This document shows, in pieces, positions 34,115 through 43,673 of a DNA stretch of 64,000 nt. How positions within the stretch are numbered: the stretch's first letter is position 1; the number at the start of each line of letters is the position of its first letter. The position numbers and the translations under genes were made by a program. The notes under the pieces are model-generated. The model saw only the letters and a list, made by a program, of their open reading frames with translations, searched no databases and had not been told where the DNA came from. The DNA is from JBMYZL01 sp965661765 (GTDB lineage Bacteria; Bacteroidota; Bacteroidia; Flavobacteriales_D; Sanyastnellaceae), in NCBI GenBank assembly GCA_965661765.1, contig CBFIFE010000002.1:1-64000 (forward strand), given 5' to 3'.

Positions 34115-34852
34115 ATGGACAAAATGGAAAACGCTGATTTTGCACAGGTGGATGTGTCTGTCGACTGCGTTGTTTTCGGTTACAATGACGATGGCCTGAA
34201 GGTTTTGCTGATTGACCAAAAGCGACCTGAAGGCGCGCTGCCGAGCATTCAAACGCTGTACAAGGCATTGCCAGGCGACTTGATTCTCGAGCAAGAATCC
34301 TTCGAAGACGCGGCCAACCGCGTGCTTTTTGAACTCACCCGACTGCGCGGCATTTTTCTTCAGCAGTTCCACGCCTTTGGGGATCCCTGCCGAGTTCGGG
34401 ACTTGAAAGACCAAGAATGGCTGAGGAGCTTTCGAACCCATCCCGATCGTCGTGTGATCACGGTCGCCTATTACGGTTTGGTGAGTTTGCACGAGCACAC
34501 CCCTGAACCTGCGAGTTTCGCGGGAAAGACGGATTGGGTGGACATCAACGAAATTCCGGATTTGGCCTTCGACCACAACGAAATTGTTGAAGAGGCGCTC
34601 AAAACATTGCGGAATCACCTGGAAAATCAGCACATCAGCTTTGAACTGTTGCCGAAGAAATTCACCTTGAGCCAACTTCAAGTGTTGCATGAGTTGGTTT
34701 TGGACAAAAAGCTGGACAAGAGGAATTTCCGTAAGAATGTAAAGAAAATGAGTCATGTGGTGGCTTTGGACGAGAAGCAAACAGGGGTTTTGCACAAGCC
34801 GGCTCAACTTTTCAGCTACGCACCCGATGCCATTTCCAACGACGCCAATTGA
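34115..34852 (+). CDS. Nudix-family transcriptional regulator (NrtR/AraR-like), hydrolase-dead
   Basis: The protein has 245 residues. An N-terminal Nudix fold (about 10-150) is followed by a winged helix characteristic of NrtR-type regulators (FELLPKKFTLSQLQVLHELV, then LDKRNFRKNVKK). The Nudix box is degenerate: the expected REUxEE reads RVLFEL, so catalytic glutamates are lost and the domain probably only senses a ligand. Such regulators in Bacteroidota control sugar or NAD genes. Position between the glycolytic/maltose operon and the amylase-susCD genes makes a maltodextrin regulator likely (inference). A promoter with a candidate operator lies directly upstream. Confidence 0.86.
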   Translation: MDKMENADFAQVDVSVDCVVFGYNDDGLKVLLIDQKRPEGALPSIQTLYKALPGDLILEQESFEDAANRVLFELTRLRGIFLQQFHAFGDPCRVRDLKDQEWLRSFRTHPDRRVITVAYYGLVSLHEHTPEPASFAGKTDWVDINEIPDLAFDHNEIVEEALKTLRNHLENQHISFELLPKKFTLSQLQVLHELVLDKKLDKRNFRKNVKKMSHVVALDEKQTGVLHKPAQLFSYAPDAISNDAN

Positions 34853-34913
34853 TTTCCCTTGCATGCGATTTTTCATCCTACAACTGCCCTCTGAATTTCT
34901 CCAATTTCCAAGC

Positions 34914-37742
34914 ATGAACATTTTATTCAACCGCGCCCTTTGGCTGTGTGCATCCCTGATGGCGGGCCCTTTGGTTGCCCAGGTGGTCTGGACGGAACCT
35001 GCCCTGCCTTCACCTGAAGATCAGGTGACTTTGTATTATGACGCCGGTGAAGGGAACGGCGAACTCACCGGGGTGATTCCCGTTTACATCCACACGGGGG
35101 TCATCACGAGCAGCAGTTCGGGGCCCTCAGATTGGCAAAATGTGCAGACCAGCTGGGGCACAGCAGATCCCAATGCGGTCTTGGATTATGCCGGTGGGAC
35201 ATTGCACACATTCGATTTCAATGGATTGTCGATTGGCGAATATTATGGCATCGATGCTGGAGAGACCATCGAATCCTTGGCCATGGTGTTTCGCAATGCC
35301 CCGGGAACACTTGTCGGCAGGAATGCTGATGGGTCTGATATTTTTTATGGAATTTCCGACGGGAACTTTGCGGCACAGGTCACCAACCCCACCTTGAACT
35401 ATGCCGTATTGAATTTGGGCGAATCGCTCAACATCAGCGGTGTTGCCTCAGAGCCGGCCGAGCTCACCCTGCTCGTCAATGGCGTGGCCGTTGCCAGCGC
35501 CGCCGATGCAATGGAATTGACCCACACATTCGAGGCCACAACCAGTGGGGGGTATGAAATCGCACTGGAGGCGACCTCTTTGGCTACAGGGGCCACAGCG
35601 AGCGATTTGTTCGAAATCACAGTCTTGCCCACGACAGCCCCCACAGCTTGGCCGCCATCGGGAAGCGTTGACGGCATCACCTACTTGTCCGATTCGAGTG
35701 TTCGATTGCAACTCGTTGCACCAGGCAAAGATTTCGTGTTTGTGACTGGGGACTTCAATGATTGGTCGCTCTCGTTCGACTACATGATGACCCAGACGCC
35801 GGATCAGCAAAGGTTCTGGATCGACATCACAGGATTGACGCCTGGGGAGATGTACCGGTTTCATTACCACATCATGCCGGATGACATCCGAGTCACAGAT
35901 GCGCACACAGAATTGGTGATCTACCCCAATGGTGATCAATGGATTCCGGAAGAGACATTCCCCAACATGCCGCAGTTTCCGAACATGCAAACCGCCAACG
36001 TCCCTGTGGGTGTGCTGACGCCTGGCGCCCCGACTTACGATTGGACAGATCAATCGTTTGAACGCCCGCATCCTTCGGATTTGGTCATCTATGAATTGCT
36101 TGTGCGTGACTTCACCGAGGAGAGAAACTACCAAGCCATCATCGACACCTTGGATTACCTTGACCGCATGGGGGTCAATGCACTTGAGCTGATGCCCGTC
36201 AATGAATTCAACGGCAACGACAGCTGGGGCTACAACCCGACCTTCTATTGGGCGCCTGACAAAGCTTACGGCACGAAAGAGAAATTGCAGGAGCTCATTG
36301 ATTTGTGCCACAGCCGAGACATTGCGGTGATTGTGGACGTTGTTTGGAATCACGCCGATCAACCGAATCCATTCCTCATGATGTATTGGAATTCCGATTC
36401 GTTTCAGCCTCTGCCGAACAATCCATGGTTCAATGTGGTGGCCCCGCACGCCCTGAACTGGTTTTACGATTGGAACCACGAAAGCAATTTCACAAGGGAG
36501 TTTGTGAAGCGGACCTTGGATCATTGGGTCGATGTTTACCACATTGATGGTTTCCGATGGGATTTCACGCAAGGGTTGTCCCAAACGCCCAATGGCAACG
36601 GCGCCTATGACCAATCCCGGATCAACATTCTCAACGACTATGGTGACCATGTTTGGTCCCAAGACGAGGGGGTCTACATGATTTTGGAGCATTGGTGCGA
36701 CGTTGCGGAGGAGGCCGCTTTGGCTGAGGAGGGCTTCATGTTTTGGGCAAATGCCACCCACGACTACCAAGAAGCTGCCATGGGGTATCCCTCCAACCTC
36801 AATTGGGCAAACTACCAAGCGCACAACATGTCAGAGCCTCGTGTTGTCTCTTATGCGGAGTCCCATGACGAGGAGCGGTTGATGTACAAGAACCTCGAAT
36901 TTGGCGGAAGCAATGGGGATTATGATGCATCGGACCTGGGCACAGCCCTTGCGCGCATGGAGGCCATTCAATGTTTCAACATTCCGCTGCCAGGCCCGAA
37001 GATGATCTGGCAGTTTGGTGAATTGGGATACGATTACAGCATCAATACCTGCAGTGATGGAGTGACTGTCGATCCGAATTGCCGAGTGGAGGCCAAACCC
37101 GTCCGCTGGGACTACCGCGATGACCCCGAACGCTATCGCATCCACCAAGTCATCGGCGGGTTGGCGTTTCTGAAGACGGCGCATCCAGGCACCTTCAGAA
37201 CAACCGATTTTGTTTGGGATGTCGGCGGGTATGGCAAGCGACTCATCCTCAATGGCCAAGAATTCGATGCTGTCATCGCTGCAAACTTCCACACCGAATC
37301 CATCAACATGGTCCCCGGCTTCACCCACACTGGGGAATGGTACGACTATTTCACCGGGGAGGTCCTCGAGGTCAATTCGACCAATGACGCCCTGGCCTTT
37401 GCACCCGGGGAGTACCATGTTTTCCTCGATGCGCCGATTGCAGCACCTGAACCCGTCATGGCGGTTGCAAGGCTTGAAGCGCCGCAGCCCGAGTTCACAC
37501 TGTCCCCCAACCCGGCATCCACGACTTTGACTTTGGACTTGCGCCACTGGCCGATGGGCGCTTACCAAATGGAGGTGATGAATTTGACCGGACAGGTTCA
37601 AATCTCAACCCCCGTTCACACCGGAATGAATCGAAGCGCGCGGGCCACTTTTGCCATCGATGACCTTGTCCCAGGGCCATATTTGGTGCGGGTCTCCGGC
37701 CCTGGTGGACATGCGGTTGAAACGTTTGTGAAAATCAATTGA
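34914..37742 (+). CDS. T9SS-secreted GH13 alpha-amylase
   Basis: The protein has 942 residues. Signal peptide 1-26 (ends LVAQ), an N-terminal beta domain possibly binding starch (about 27-235), a CBM48-like domain (VFVTGDFNDWSL, about 275-286), and a GH13 barrel. Catalytic regions: VDVVWNHA, HIDGFRWDF (nucleophile Asp), MILEHWCD (acid Glu) and YAESHDEER (transition-state Asp). The C-terminal about 80 residues (TLSPNPASTTLTLDL to VKIN) form a type A T9SS sorting domain. It would hydrolyse starch or glycogen outside the cell. The ATG at 34914 starts a clean signal peptide; 34863 would prepend 17 unlikely residues. Confidence 0.9.
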   Translation: MNILFNRALWLCASLMAGPLVAQVVWTEPALPSPEDQVTLYYDAGEGNGELTGVIPVYIHTGVITSSSSGPSDWQNVQTSWGTADPNAVLDYAGGTLHTFDFNGLSIGEYYGIDAGETIESLAMVFRNAPGTLVGRNADGSDIFYGISDGNFAAQVTNPTLNYAVLNLGESLNISGVASEPAELTLLVNGVAVASAADAMELTHTFEATTSGGYEIALEATSLATGATASDLFEITVLPTTAPTAWPPSGSVDGITYLSDSSVRLQLVAPGKDFVFVTGDFNDWSLSFDYMMTQTPDQQRFWIDITGLTPGEMYRFHYHIMPDDIRVTDAHTELVIYPNGDQWIPEETFPNMPQFPNMQTANVPVGVLTPGAPTYDWTDQSFERPHPSDLVIYELLVRDFTEERNYQAIIDTLDYLDRMGVNALELMPVNEFNGNDSWGYNPTFYWAPDKAYGTKEKLQELIDLCHSRDIAVIVDVVWNHADQPNPFLMMYWNSDSFQPLPNNPWFNVVAPHALNWFYDWNHESNFTREFVKRTLDHWVDVYHIDGFRWDFTQGLSQTPNGNGAYDQSRINILNDYGDHVWSQDEGVYMILEHWCDVAEEAALAEEGFMFWANATHDYQEAAMGYPSNLNWANYQAHNMSEPRVVSYAESHDEERLMYKNLEFGGSNGDYDASDLGTALARMEAIQCFNIPLPGPKMIWQFGELGYDYSINTCSDGVTVDPNCRVEAKPVRWDYRDDPERYRIHQVIGGLAFLKTAHPGTFRTTDFVWDVGGYGKRLILNGQEFDAVIAANFHTESINMVPGFTHTGEWYDYFTGEVLEVNSTNDALAFAPGEYHVFLDAPIAAPEPVMAVARLEAPQPEFTLSPNPASTTLTLDLRHWPMGAYQMEVMNLTGQVQISTPVHTGMNRSARATFAIDDLVPGPYLVRVSGPGGHAVETFVKIN

Positions 37743-37751
37743 GCAGACTTC

Positions 37752-37782
37752 GTGTCAATTTGACACTCTCTGTTTAATTTCG
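37752..37782 (+). promoter_or_regulatory. Perfect palindromic operator and promoter of susC
   Basis: GTGTCAATTTGACAC (37752-37766) is a perfect inverted repeat with 7-base arms around one T. Eight bases further TAATTTCG (37775-37782) resembles the -7 element, and the susC ATG is at 37800. The palindrome shares GTGT-N7-ACAC with the site before the Nudix regulator and overlaps the expected -33 region, a repressor-like position. Confidence 0.6.
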
Positions 37783-37799
37783 CCAAAGAAATCCAAAAG

Positions 37800-40700
37800 A
37801 TGATGAGACGAATCTTCCTGCTTGGTTTGCTCGGATGGCTCATGCCAAGTGCCTGGTCGCAATCGGTGACCGGTTTGGTGACAGACGCAAATGGAACACC
37901 ATTGCCTTCGGCCACGGTCCTGTTGGACGATGGTGAAAAGGGCGTTTTCACGGATCTCGATGGCAAGTTCTCCGTTTCCACAACGGCCGGAGCCCACGAG
38001 CTGACTGCGAAATTCATTGGCTACCTGCCCCAGACGACAAAAGTGAACCTTGAACCCGGCGAAACGTACGTCTGGAATGTTGCTTTGGACGAGGACGCAG
38101 TCCTCATCAATGATGTTGTCGTTGTGGGCTATGGCGTCCAACGGAAGAAAGAAGTCACAGGGTCCATCGCCCAAGTCGATGCGAAACAAATCACTTCCGT
38201 TCAAACGCCTTCTTTCGAGGCCGCCTTGCAGGGCCAAGCAGCGGGCGTCCAGGTCTCCCAATCATCGGGCATTGCAGGAGCGCCTTCTTTGATCCGGGTG
38301 CGCGGTGTGGCTTCTGTTTCCGCCGCTGGCGACCCCTTGTATGTCGTCGATGGCATCCCCATCACCCAGGAATACTTCTTGCGCGGTAACAGCGGTGCCA
38401 TGAACAACAACCCGCTGGCCGCCATCAACCCCAATGACATTGAGAGCGTTGAGATTCTCAAAGATGCCGCTGCAACAGGCATCTATGGCTCTCGGGGGGC
38501 GAATGGCGTCATTTTGATCACCACAAAACGAGGACGCAAAGGCACCAGCTTTGACTTCAGCACCCGTGTGGGCATCGGCCAAGCGGCCACCCTGCCCAAC
38601 ATGGTGGACACAGAGACCTACCTCCAGCTTCGACAAGAAGCTTGGGAAAACGATGGTGGAACAGGATATGTTTGGTTGCCGAATTTGACTTCATCTGCTG
38701 ATGGACCAGAAACGCGCCGGGAGGCCTTCTTGAATGCCATGGAAACCAACACCGATTGGGTGGATGAAACCATAGGCACTGGAATGAAGCAAGCCTACAG
38801 CTTTGGGGTGAGGCATGGCGGTGAGAAATACAACCTCTACGGTGGATTGTCCTACGACGACAATGAAAGCTACCTCAGAGGCAACAGCTACGAACGCATT
38901 TCTGGCCGAATGAACGTTGATTTTGAACCTGTTGACTGGATGACAGTCATGGTCAGCACATCCTTGAGCCAAGGTCGAAACAACCGAATTGATGCCGCAT
39001 GGTCAGGCGGATTGGGCGATGCCATGTCCAATGCCCTCCCCTATTACCCTGTTCGTTATGAAGACGATGTGATCAGCAACGGCGGCGACACCCTCCACAA
39101 TGCGGGCGATTATTTTCTGTGGTTTGACGAATGGGGGGGCACGAAGAACCCCACTGCTGTGCGAGAGCTCAAAAAGTGGCGAACGACCGAAGACCGCAGC
39201 ATCTCGAATGCACAAATGATCTTGACGCCCATTGAGGACCTGCATGTCAAGTTCAGTGGCGGGTTTGATTACTTGCACTTGCGTGAGGACGTGTTCAACC
39301 CTGGCGCTTTGTCCATCTCCACTGAACTGGGCAGTGCGAACCGCTATGCGAATTACGTTTTGAATTGGAATGGATCGGCCACCGTCGATTACTACCATGA
39401 CATTGACGATACCCAATCGTTGAGTTTCATGCTGGGCACGGAGTTTCAGCGCACCGACAATTACGGATACAGCCTTTTTTATGGGCAGGTGGATGGGCCG
39501 GTGTTCGAAGTGGATTCCTTGCAGGATGACGCAACAAATGTGAACCGGACCGTGAACCTTCCTTCGCAGCACAGCTTTTTGTCCTATTTCGGTAGAACCA
39601 ACTACACCCTCAAGGACCGCTATTTCTTTCAACTGACGGCAAGGGTGGACGGAAGTTCTCGGTTCGGGCGTGAAAGTCGCTATGGCTTCTTCCCATCGCT
39701 CTCTGCTGGTTGGGTCATGTCCGATGAGGACTGGTTCCATGCAGAGCGCATTTCGTTTTTGAAGTTGCGTTCGAGCTGGGGCCGAACTGGCAATGCAGCC
39801 TTGCCTGATTATGCTCGGTTTGGCACTTATTCAGCGGCTGACAATGGCATCACCTACGCAGGAGACTCCATCCTGTTTCCGATGCAGCCGGAGAATCCCA
39901 ATTTGCGATGGGAAACATCCACGACGCTCGACGCGTCGGTCGAAATGGGTTTGTGGGAGGACCGCGTCACCTTCACCTTGGCCGCCTATCGGAAAATGTC
40001 TGACGACGTGCTGATGAATGTCTCAACGCCAGCCTCAACGGGTTTCTCGAATTATTGGGACAATGTGGCGCAAATCCTGAACCGAGGCGTGGAATTCTCC
40101 ATCAAATCAAGGAACATTGATCGGCCCGACTTTCAGTGGACGACGAATTTGAACATTTCCAGGAACTACAATGAACTTGTTGACATCGGAAACTACACCC
40201 CCGATGCGGTTTCTGGTGGGACGAATGACTCACGCGTGATCGTGGGGCAGCCTGTCGGCAGCTTCTTCCTTGTCGAACACAGCCATGTCGACCCAGAAAC
40301 AGGTTTGCCCGTTTACATTGACTTGGACGGAAATGAGACCTTTGACTACGACAACAACATCCGAAAGTATGTCGGTGACGGTCTGCCAGACGTGATTGGA
40401 GGCGTCACGAACGAATTCCGATACAAAAATTGGGATTTGAATTTCTTGGCCAGCTTCAGCTTGGGTGCGAAGATTTTCGATTCCTCAGCGAAACGACAAC
40501 TGGGCGTAGTTTCCGGGTGGAATATGCGTGATGAGAAGCTTGATCGTTGGCGTCAACCTGGTGATGAGGCATTGTTCCCTCGCCTGACACTCGACGAGAC
40601 GAATTATGGTTTGCCCTCAGGTTTCCCTTGGTGGAACACCAGCTTGTTTGTTTACGATGCGTCTTACTTGCGATTGCGGAACTTGACACTCGGGTACAAC

Positions 40701-40916
40701 TTGCCATCGTTCGAAGCAGGCAAAATGAACTTCGACAACTTCCGCATTGCCGTCAATGCGACCAACTTGTTCACGATCACGAACTTCCCAGGTCTCGATC
40801 CAGAAGTCGTGCGAGACTTTGAAAATGCGCAGGATCGGAACATGTCGCCCAATGTGACGTACCTCACCCCACCACAAGAACGCGCCTTCACGCTTTCGAT
40901 CACCACTAACTTTTGA
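37800..40916 (+). CDS. susC: SusC/RagA-family TonB-dependent outer-membrane transporter
   Basis: The protein has 1038 residues. Signal peptide 1-20, then a carboxypeptidase-regulatory-like domain (GLVTDANGTPLPSATVLLDD, about 25-105), the plug with VVVGYGVQRKKEVTGSI (TonB-box region near 104-113) and GVASVSAAGDPLYVVDGIPI, and a C-terminal 22-strand barrel ending TLSITTNF. No STN domain. It imports oligosaccharides across the outer membrane together with the SusD lipoprotein encoded five bases downstream. The amylase genes on both sides indicate maltooligosaccharides. ATG at 37800 or 37803. Confidence 0.95.
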   Translation: MMRRIFLLGLLGWLMPSAWSQSVTGLVTDANGTPLPSATVLLDDGEKGVFTDLDGKFSVSTTAGAHELTAKFIGYLPQTTKVNLEPGETYVWNVALDEDAVLINDVVVVGYGVQRKKEVTGSIAQVDAKQITSVQTPSFEAALQGQAAGVQVSQSSGIAGAPSLIRVRGVASVSAAGDPLYVVDGIPITQEYFLRGNSGAMNNNPLAAINPNDIESVEILKDAAATGIYGSRGANGVILITTKRGRKGTSFDFSTRVGIGQAATLPNMVDTETYLQLRQEAWENDGGTGYVWLPNLTSSADGPETRREAFLNAMETNTDWVDETIGTGMKQAYSFGVRHGGEKYNLYGGLSYDDNESYLRGNSYERISGRMNVDFEPVDWMTVMVSTSLSQGRNNRIDAAWSGGLGDAMSNALPYYPVRYEDDVISNGGDTLHNAGDYFLWFDEWGGTKNPTAVRELKKWRTTEDRSISNAQMILTPIEDLHVKFSGGFDYLHLREDVFNPGALSISTELGSANRYANYVLNWNGSATVDYYHDIDDTQSLSFMLGTEFQRTDNYGYSLFYGQVDGPVFEVDSLQDDATNVNRTVNLPSQHSFLSYFGRTNYTLKDRYFFQLTARVDGSSRFGRESRYGFFPSLSAGWVMSDEDWFHAERISFLKLRSSWGRTGNAALPDYARFGTYSAADNGITYAGDSILFPMQPENPNLRWETSTTLDASVEMGLWEDRVTFTLAAYRKMSDDVLMNVSTPASTGFSNYWDNVAQILNRGVEFSIKSRNIDRPDFQWTTNLNISRNYNELVDIGNYTPDAVSGGTNDSRVIVGQPVGSFFLVEHSHVDPETGLPVYIDLDGNETFDYDNNIRKYVGDGLPDVIGGVTNEFRYKNWDLNFLASFSLGAKIFDSSAKRQLGVVSGWNMRDEKLDRWRQPGDEALFPRLTLDETNYGLPSGFPWWNTSLFVYDASYLRLRNLTLGYNLPSFEAGKMNFDNFRIAVNATNLFTITNFPGLDPEVVRDFENAQDRNMSPNVTYLTPPQERAFTLSITTNF

Positions 40917-40921
40917 TTGCC

Positions 40922-42289
40922 ATGAACATTCAGACAGCTACATGGACATTGGGACTGGTCGGGTTGCTGGCCCTGACGTCCTGCGATTCCTTTTTGGAGT
41001 TTGAGCCCGGCGATGTGATTTTGGCAGAAGATGCCATCAAAACGCCCGAAGACTTGCAACGCTTGGTGACGAGTACTTACGATGTGATGGGCAACCTCTA
41101 TGGCGGTCGCGTACAAATCGTCAATGAGCTTCGCGGGCCCAACTTCGGAAAGCCCGACAACTCGCTGGACTACACGGCAGTGTACAATCGAGAAACCAAT
41201 TTCTTCACCCCAGTCAGCGGTGGTCTTTACAGTGATTTTTATTATGCGATTTACCGTTGCAATGTCGTTCTGGAGAGTTTTGACCTCGTGGGCGATCTGG
41301 CCGAGTCAGAGGAACTCCGATTGACTGCGGAATCTCGGTTTGTCCGGGCGTTTGGTCATTGGGGGCTGGTGAAAATTTATGCCAAACCCTACGGATACAC
41401 GCCAGACAATTCGCACCTCGGTGTTCCATTGCGCACTTCCGCGTCGCAAGAACCCATTCCAAGGGCGACTGTCGGGGACGTTTATGCATCCATCGTACAA
41501 GACATGGAATTTGCTGCCGAAAATCTACCGGCAGAAAACGGGGCCTATGCCACGAAGTGGGCTGCACTGGCTACACTGGCTGAGATTCACTTCTTGATGG
41601 GCAATGCCGAACAGGCTGCCAGCTATGCCAGTCAAGTCATCGATAGCGGGGCATTCAGCCTGGACCCTGACCTCGATCGGTTTGAGACCGATGAAATCAA
41701 CCCGGAAACCATTTTCGGCATCGTTTCTATGCCTTTCGATTTCCGCAGCAGTGCGTTTCGTGACAATTTGCGATCCGACAACAATCCGACACCACAACTT
41801 GCATTCAGTGAGGATTTCTCGTTCTTCATGAATTTGTCCGGTGGCGGTGACGCCCGTTCAGATTGGTACACACCGGGGACACGGGCGCTGTGCAACCGCT
41901 TCAACGGCAAGGAATATTTCAATGTGCCCGTTTTGCATTTGACGGCTTTGAAATTGATTCGAGCAGAAGCCCTTGCCGCATCTGGCGGGGATTTGGCATT
42001 GGCCATTCAAGACATCAATGACATCCGCGATCGGGCATTCGGCCCAGGCAACAACACATTTGAGGCCACCACAGCCGAAGAAGTCATCTTGGCTGCCCGC
42101 GATGAATACAGAAAGGAGACCATCTGTGAAGGCCGTTGGACAGAACAACTTTTGCGCCGTGGTGCAGCCGGCGAAGACATTTCCATTCGGGATGGCGCAT
42201 GGGATTGTCCTGGCATGTCTTTGCAATTTCCGAACTCCGAGACAACAGCTGCAGGTTTCGAGTTGAATGACGAAGGCGGCTGCCTTTAA
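40922..42289 (+). CDS. susD: SusD/RagB-family starch-binding lipoprotein
   Basis: The protein has 455 residues. A lipoprotein signal with lipobox LTSC (Cys about 22) is followed by DSFLEFEPGDVI, the common opening of SusD-like proteins. The alpha-helical TPR-like scaffold includes AESRFVRAFGHWGLVKIYAKP, and the C-terminal RKETICEGRWTEQLLRRG segment is typical. It caps the SusC barrel on the cell surface and binds glycan. The ATG at 40922 is preferred to the TTG at 40913. Confidence 0.94.
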   Translation: MNIQTATWTLGLVGLLALTSCDSFLEFEPGDVILAEDAIKTPEDLQRLVTSTYDVMGNLYGGRVQIVNELRGPNFGKPDNSLDYTAVYNRETNFFTPVSGGLYSDFYYAIYRCNVVLESFDLVGDLAESEELRLTAESRFVRAFGHWGLVKIYAKPYGYTPDNSHLGVPLRTSASQEPIPRATVGDVYASIVQDMEFAAENLPAENGAYATKWAALATLAEIHFLMGNAEQAASYASQVIDSGAFSLDPDLDRFETDEINPETIFGIVSMPFDFRSSAFRDNLRSDNNPTPQLAFSEDFSFFMNLSGGGDARSDWYTPGTRALCNRFNGKEYFNVPVLHLTALKLIRAEALAASGGDLALAIQDINDIRDRAFGPGNNTFEATTAEEVILAARDEYRKETICEGRWTEQLLRRGAAGEDISIRDGAWDCPGMSLQFPNSETTAAGFELNDEGGCL

Positions 42290-42301
42290 AATCTGAATCC
42301 G

Positions 42302-42799
42302 ATGAACCAACACAAGCACATCATTCACCACATGCTCACCGCCGTTTTGGTCGGCGGCCTTCTTTTCCAGGGCTGCAAGCCAGAAATCGAAGGTGAGCTG
42401 GGCGAGCCGTTTGACAAGTCAGAAGGCATTGCGGGGACTTGGCAACTCAACTCTTTTGTCCAAAAGGACCTGAACAGCCCCGTCCAAGAGGAACGCGATT
42501 TGAGCAGTTTTTTTGTCGACGGAACGGTCACTCCCTTGCAACTCTCCTTTGCTGCCGATGGGACCTATTCTGTCGCCATTGAAAAGGGAAAGAATTACTT
42601 TGGCGAAGGCGGGCAGTGGATGTTCGACGACCCAGATTACCCCTCGCTGATCGAATTGCACACCGCTACGGACACCTTGGTCTACAACCTGGGCAGCATG
42701 GTGCGAACTTTTGATCCTTCCATGAAGATTGAATATCGTCGCTCCTGCAATGGGACTGCCACGAACATTTACACCTTCGAATTCAACCGCTTGAACTGA
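42302..42799 (+). CDS. Small lipoprotein of the sus locus (lipocalin-like/DUF5004 type)
   Basis: The protein has 165 residues. Lipoprotein signal with LLFQGC (Cys about 25). The mature part starts IAGTWQLNSFVQKDL, followed by an alternating beta pattern with LQLSFAADGTYSV and IEYRRSC, which resembles small lipocalin-like or DUF5004 lipoproteins encoded next to susCD. It is probably an outer-membrane surface lipoprotein. It lies 12 bases after susD and 4 bases before the next gene. A glycan-binding role is plausible but unproven. Confidence 0.78.
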   Translation: MNQHKHIIHHMLTAVLVGGLLFQGCKPEIEGELGEPFDKSEGIAGTWQLNSFVQKDLNSPVQEERDLSSFFVDGTVTPLQLSFAADGTYSVAIEKGKNYFGEGGQWMFDDPDYPSLIELHTATDTLVYNLGSMVRTFDPSMKIEYRRSCNGTATNIYTFEFNRLN

Positions 42800-42803
42800 G
42801 GCC

Positions 42804-43673
42804 ATGAAGATTGCAAACCAAATGATGAAAGGCTTTTCGCTCTTGGCGCTTGTCGCCTGCCTTTCGATTTCTGCGTCGGCGCAAAAGGCTTACGTGCTTC
42901 CCTCCCCCACCGATGCAAATGCAGAGCTCACTTTGTACATTGACATGAACCAGTCCGAAGACGGGTTGCAGAACAACGGCCTGTCTGCCATTCTGGACGC
43001 CTTTCCTGACACCTCGGTCTATCTCTGGACTTGGGATCCAGCAGGACCTGCGGCTGGGAACGGTGATTGGGACAATTCAGCGGATCATCAGGAATTGACG
43101 AAAGTGGGGTCCAAACTGTACGCCATGACGTTTGTGCCGACCGAGTATTACGGCGTTGATGGACCCACGTTGTTTGCGCGTGGCATCTCCTGTCTTGCGA
43201 AGCTCAAGAACGGTGGTGCCATGGATGGATTTCCTTTTGAGGCCAAATCCGAGGACCTCCACGTGGACATCATTCCGCAACTCTGTTCCGCTCGGATTTG
43301 CTTGTTTCCCGAATTGCGACAACGCGACGATTATTTGTCCATCACCTACGACAACAACAAGGAAGTCCAATACGAAGGGCTCCAAAACATGGGGGATGAC
43401 GATTGCTACATTTACTTGCTGGGCAAAGTCGATGCATTCACGAGTTTCGAATACGTTCCTCTGGACCAAGTGACCAGCACACCTGAATTGAAACTCGAAC
43501 GCATCGACGATGCGAAATTCCGCACCACCTTTATTCCCGAAGACCTGTTCTCGTCGGTGTTGGAAGATGGGATGGAATTGTCCGAGGTTTGGTACTACAT
43601 CGTGCGCCCTGGATACACCTATCCACCAGGGCCACCTCCTTACGAAATCATCAACCTTCTCGATTGCGAATGA
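42804..43673 (+). CDS. Secreted accessory protein of the sus locus, candidate SusE/F-type glycan-binding protein
   Basis: The protein has 289 residues with a signal peptide at 1-26 (ends SASA/QK). No lipobox. The N-terminal half (LPSPTDANAELTLYIDMN, with VYLWTWDPAGP and LYAMTFVPTEYYGV) resembles the N-terminal domain of the amylase at 34914 (LPSPEDQVTLYYDAGEGNGE), suggesting a shared module of the type found in SusE/SusF-like proteins. The C-terminal part is Pro/Tyr-rich. Its stop overlaps the next start (ATGA). Starch-binding is inferred from context. Confidence 0.75.
   Translation: MKIANQMMKGFSLLALVACLSISASAQKAYVLPSPTDANAELTLYIDMNQSEDGLQNNGLSAILDAFPDTSVYLWTWDPAGPAAGNGDWDNSADHQELTKVGSKLYAMTFVPTEYYGVDGPTLFARGISCLAKLKNGGAMDGFPFEAKSEDLHVDIIPQLCSARICLFPELRQRDDYLSITYDNNKEVQYEGLQNMGDDDCYIYLLGKVDAFTSFEYVPLDQVTSTPELKLERIDDAKFRTTFIPEDLFSSVLEDGMELSEVWYYIVRPGYTYPPGPPPYEIINLLDCE

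Noticed and set aside
33977..34930. A 317-residue open frame opposite the Nudix regulator gene
   Set aside because: It is antisense to a clear NrtR-type protein and its residues have no domain signature; third-position bias of the real gene keeps the frame open.
35448..36824. A 458-residue open frame opposite the amylase gene
   Set aside because: Catalytic motifs of GH13 lie on the other strand; this frame is a shadow created by codon bias.
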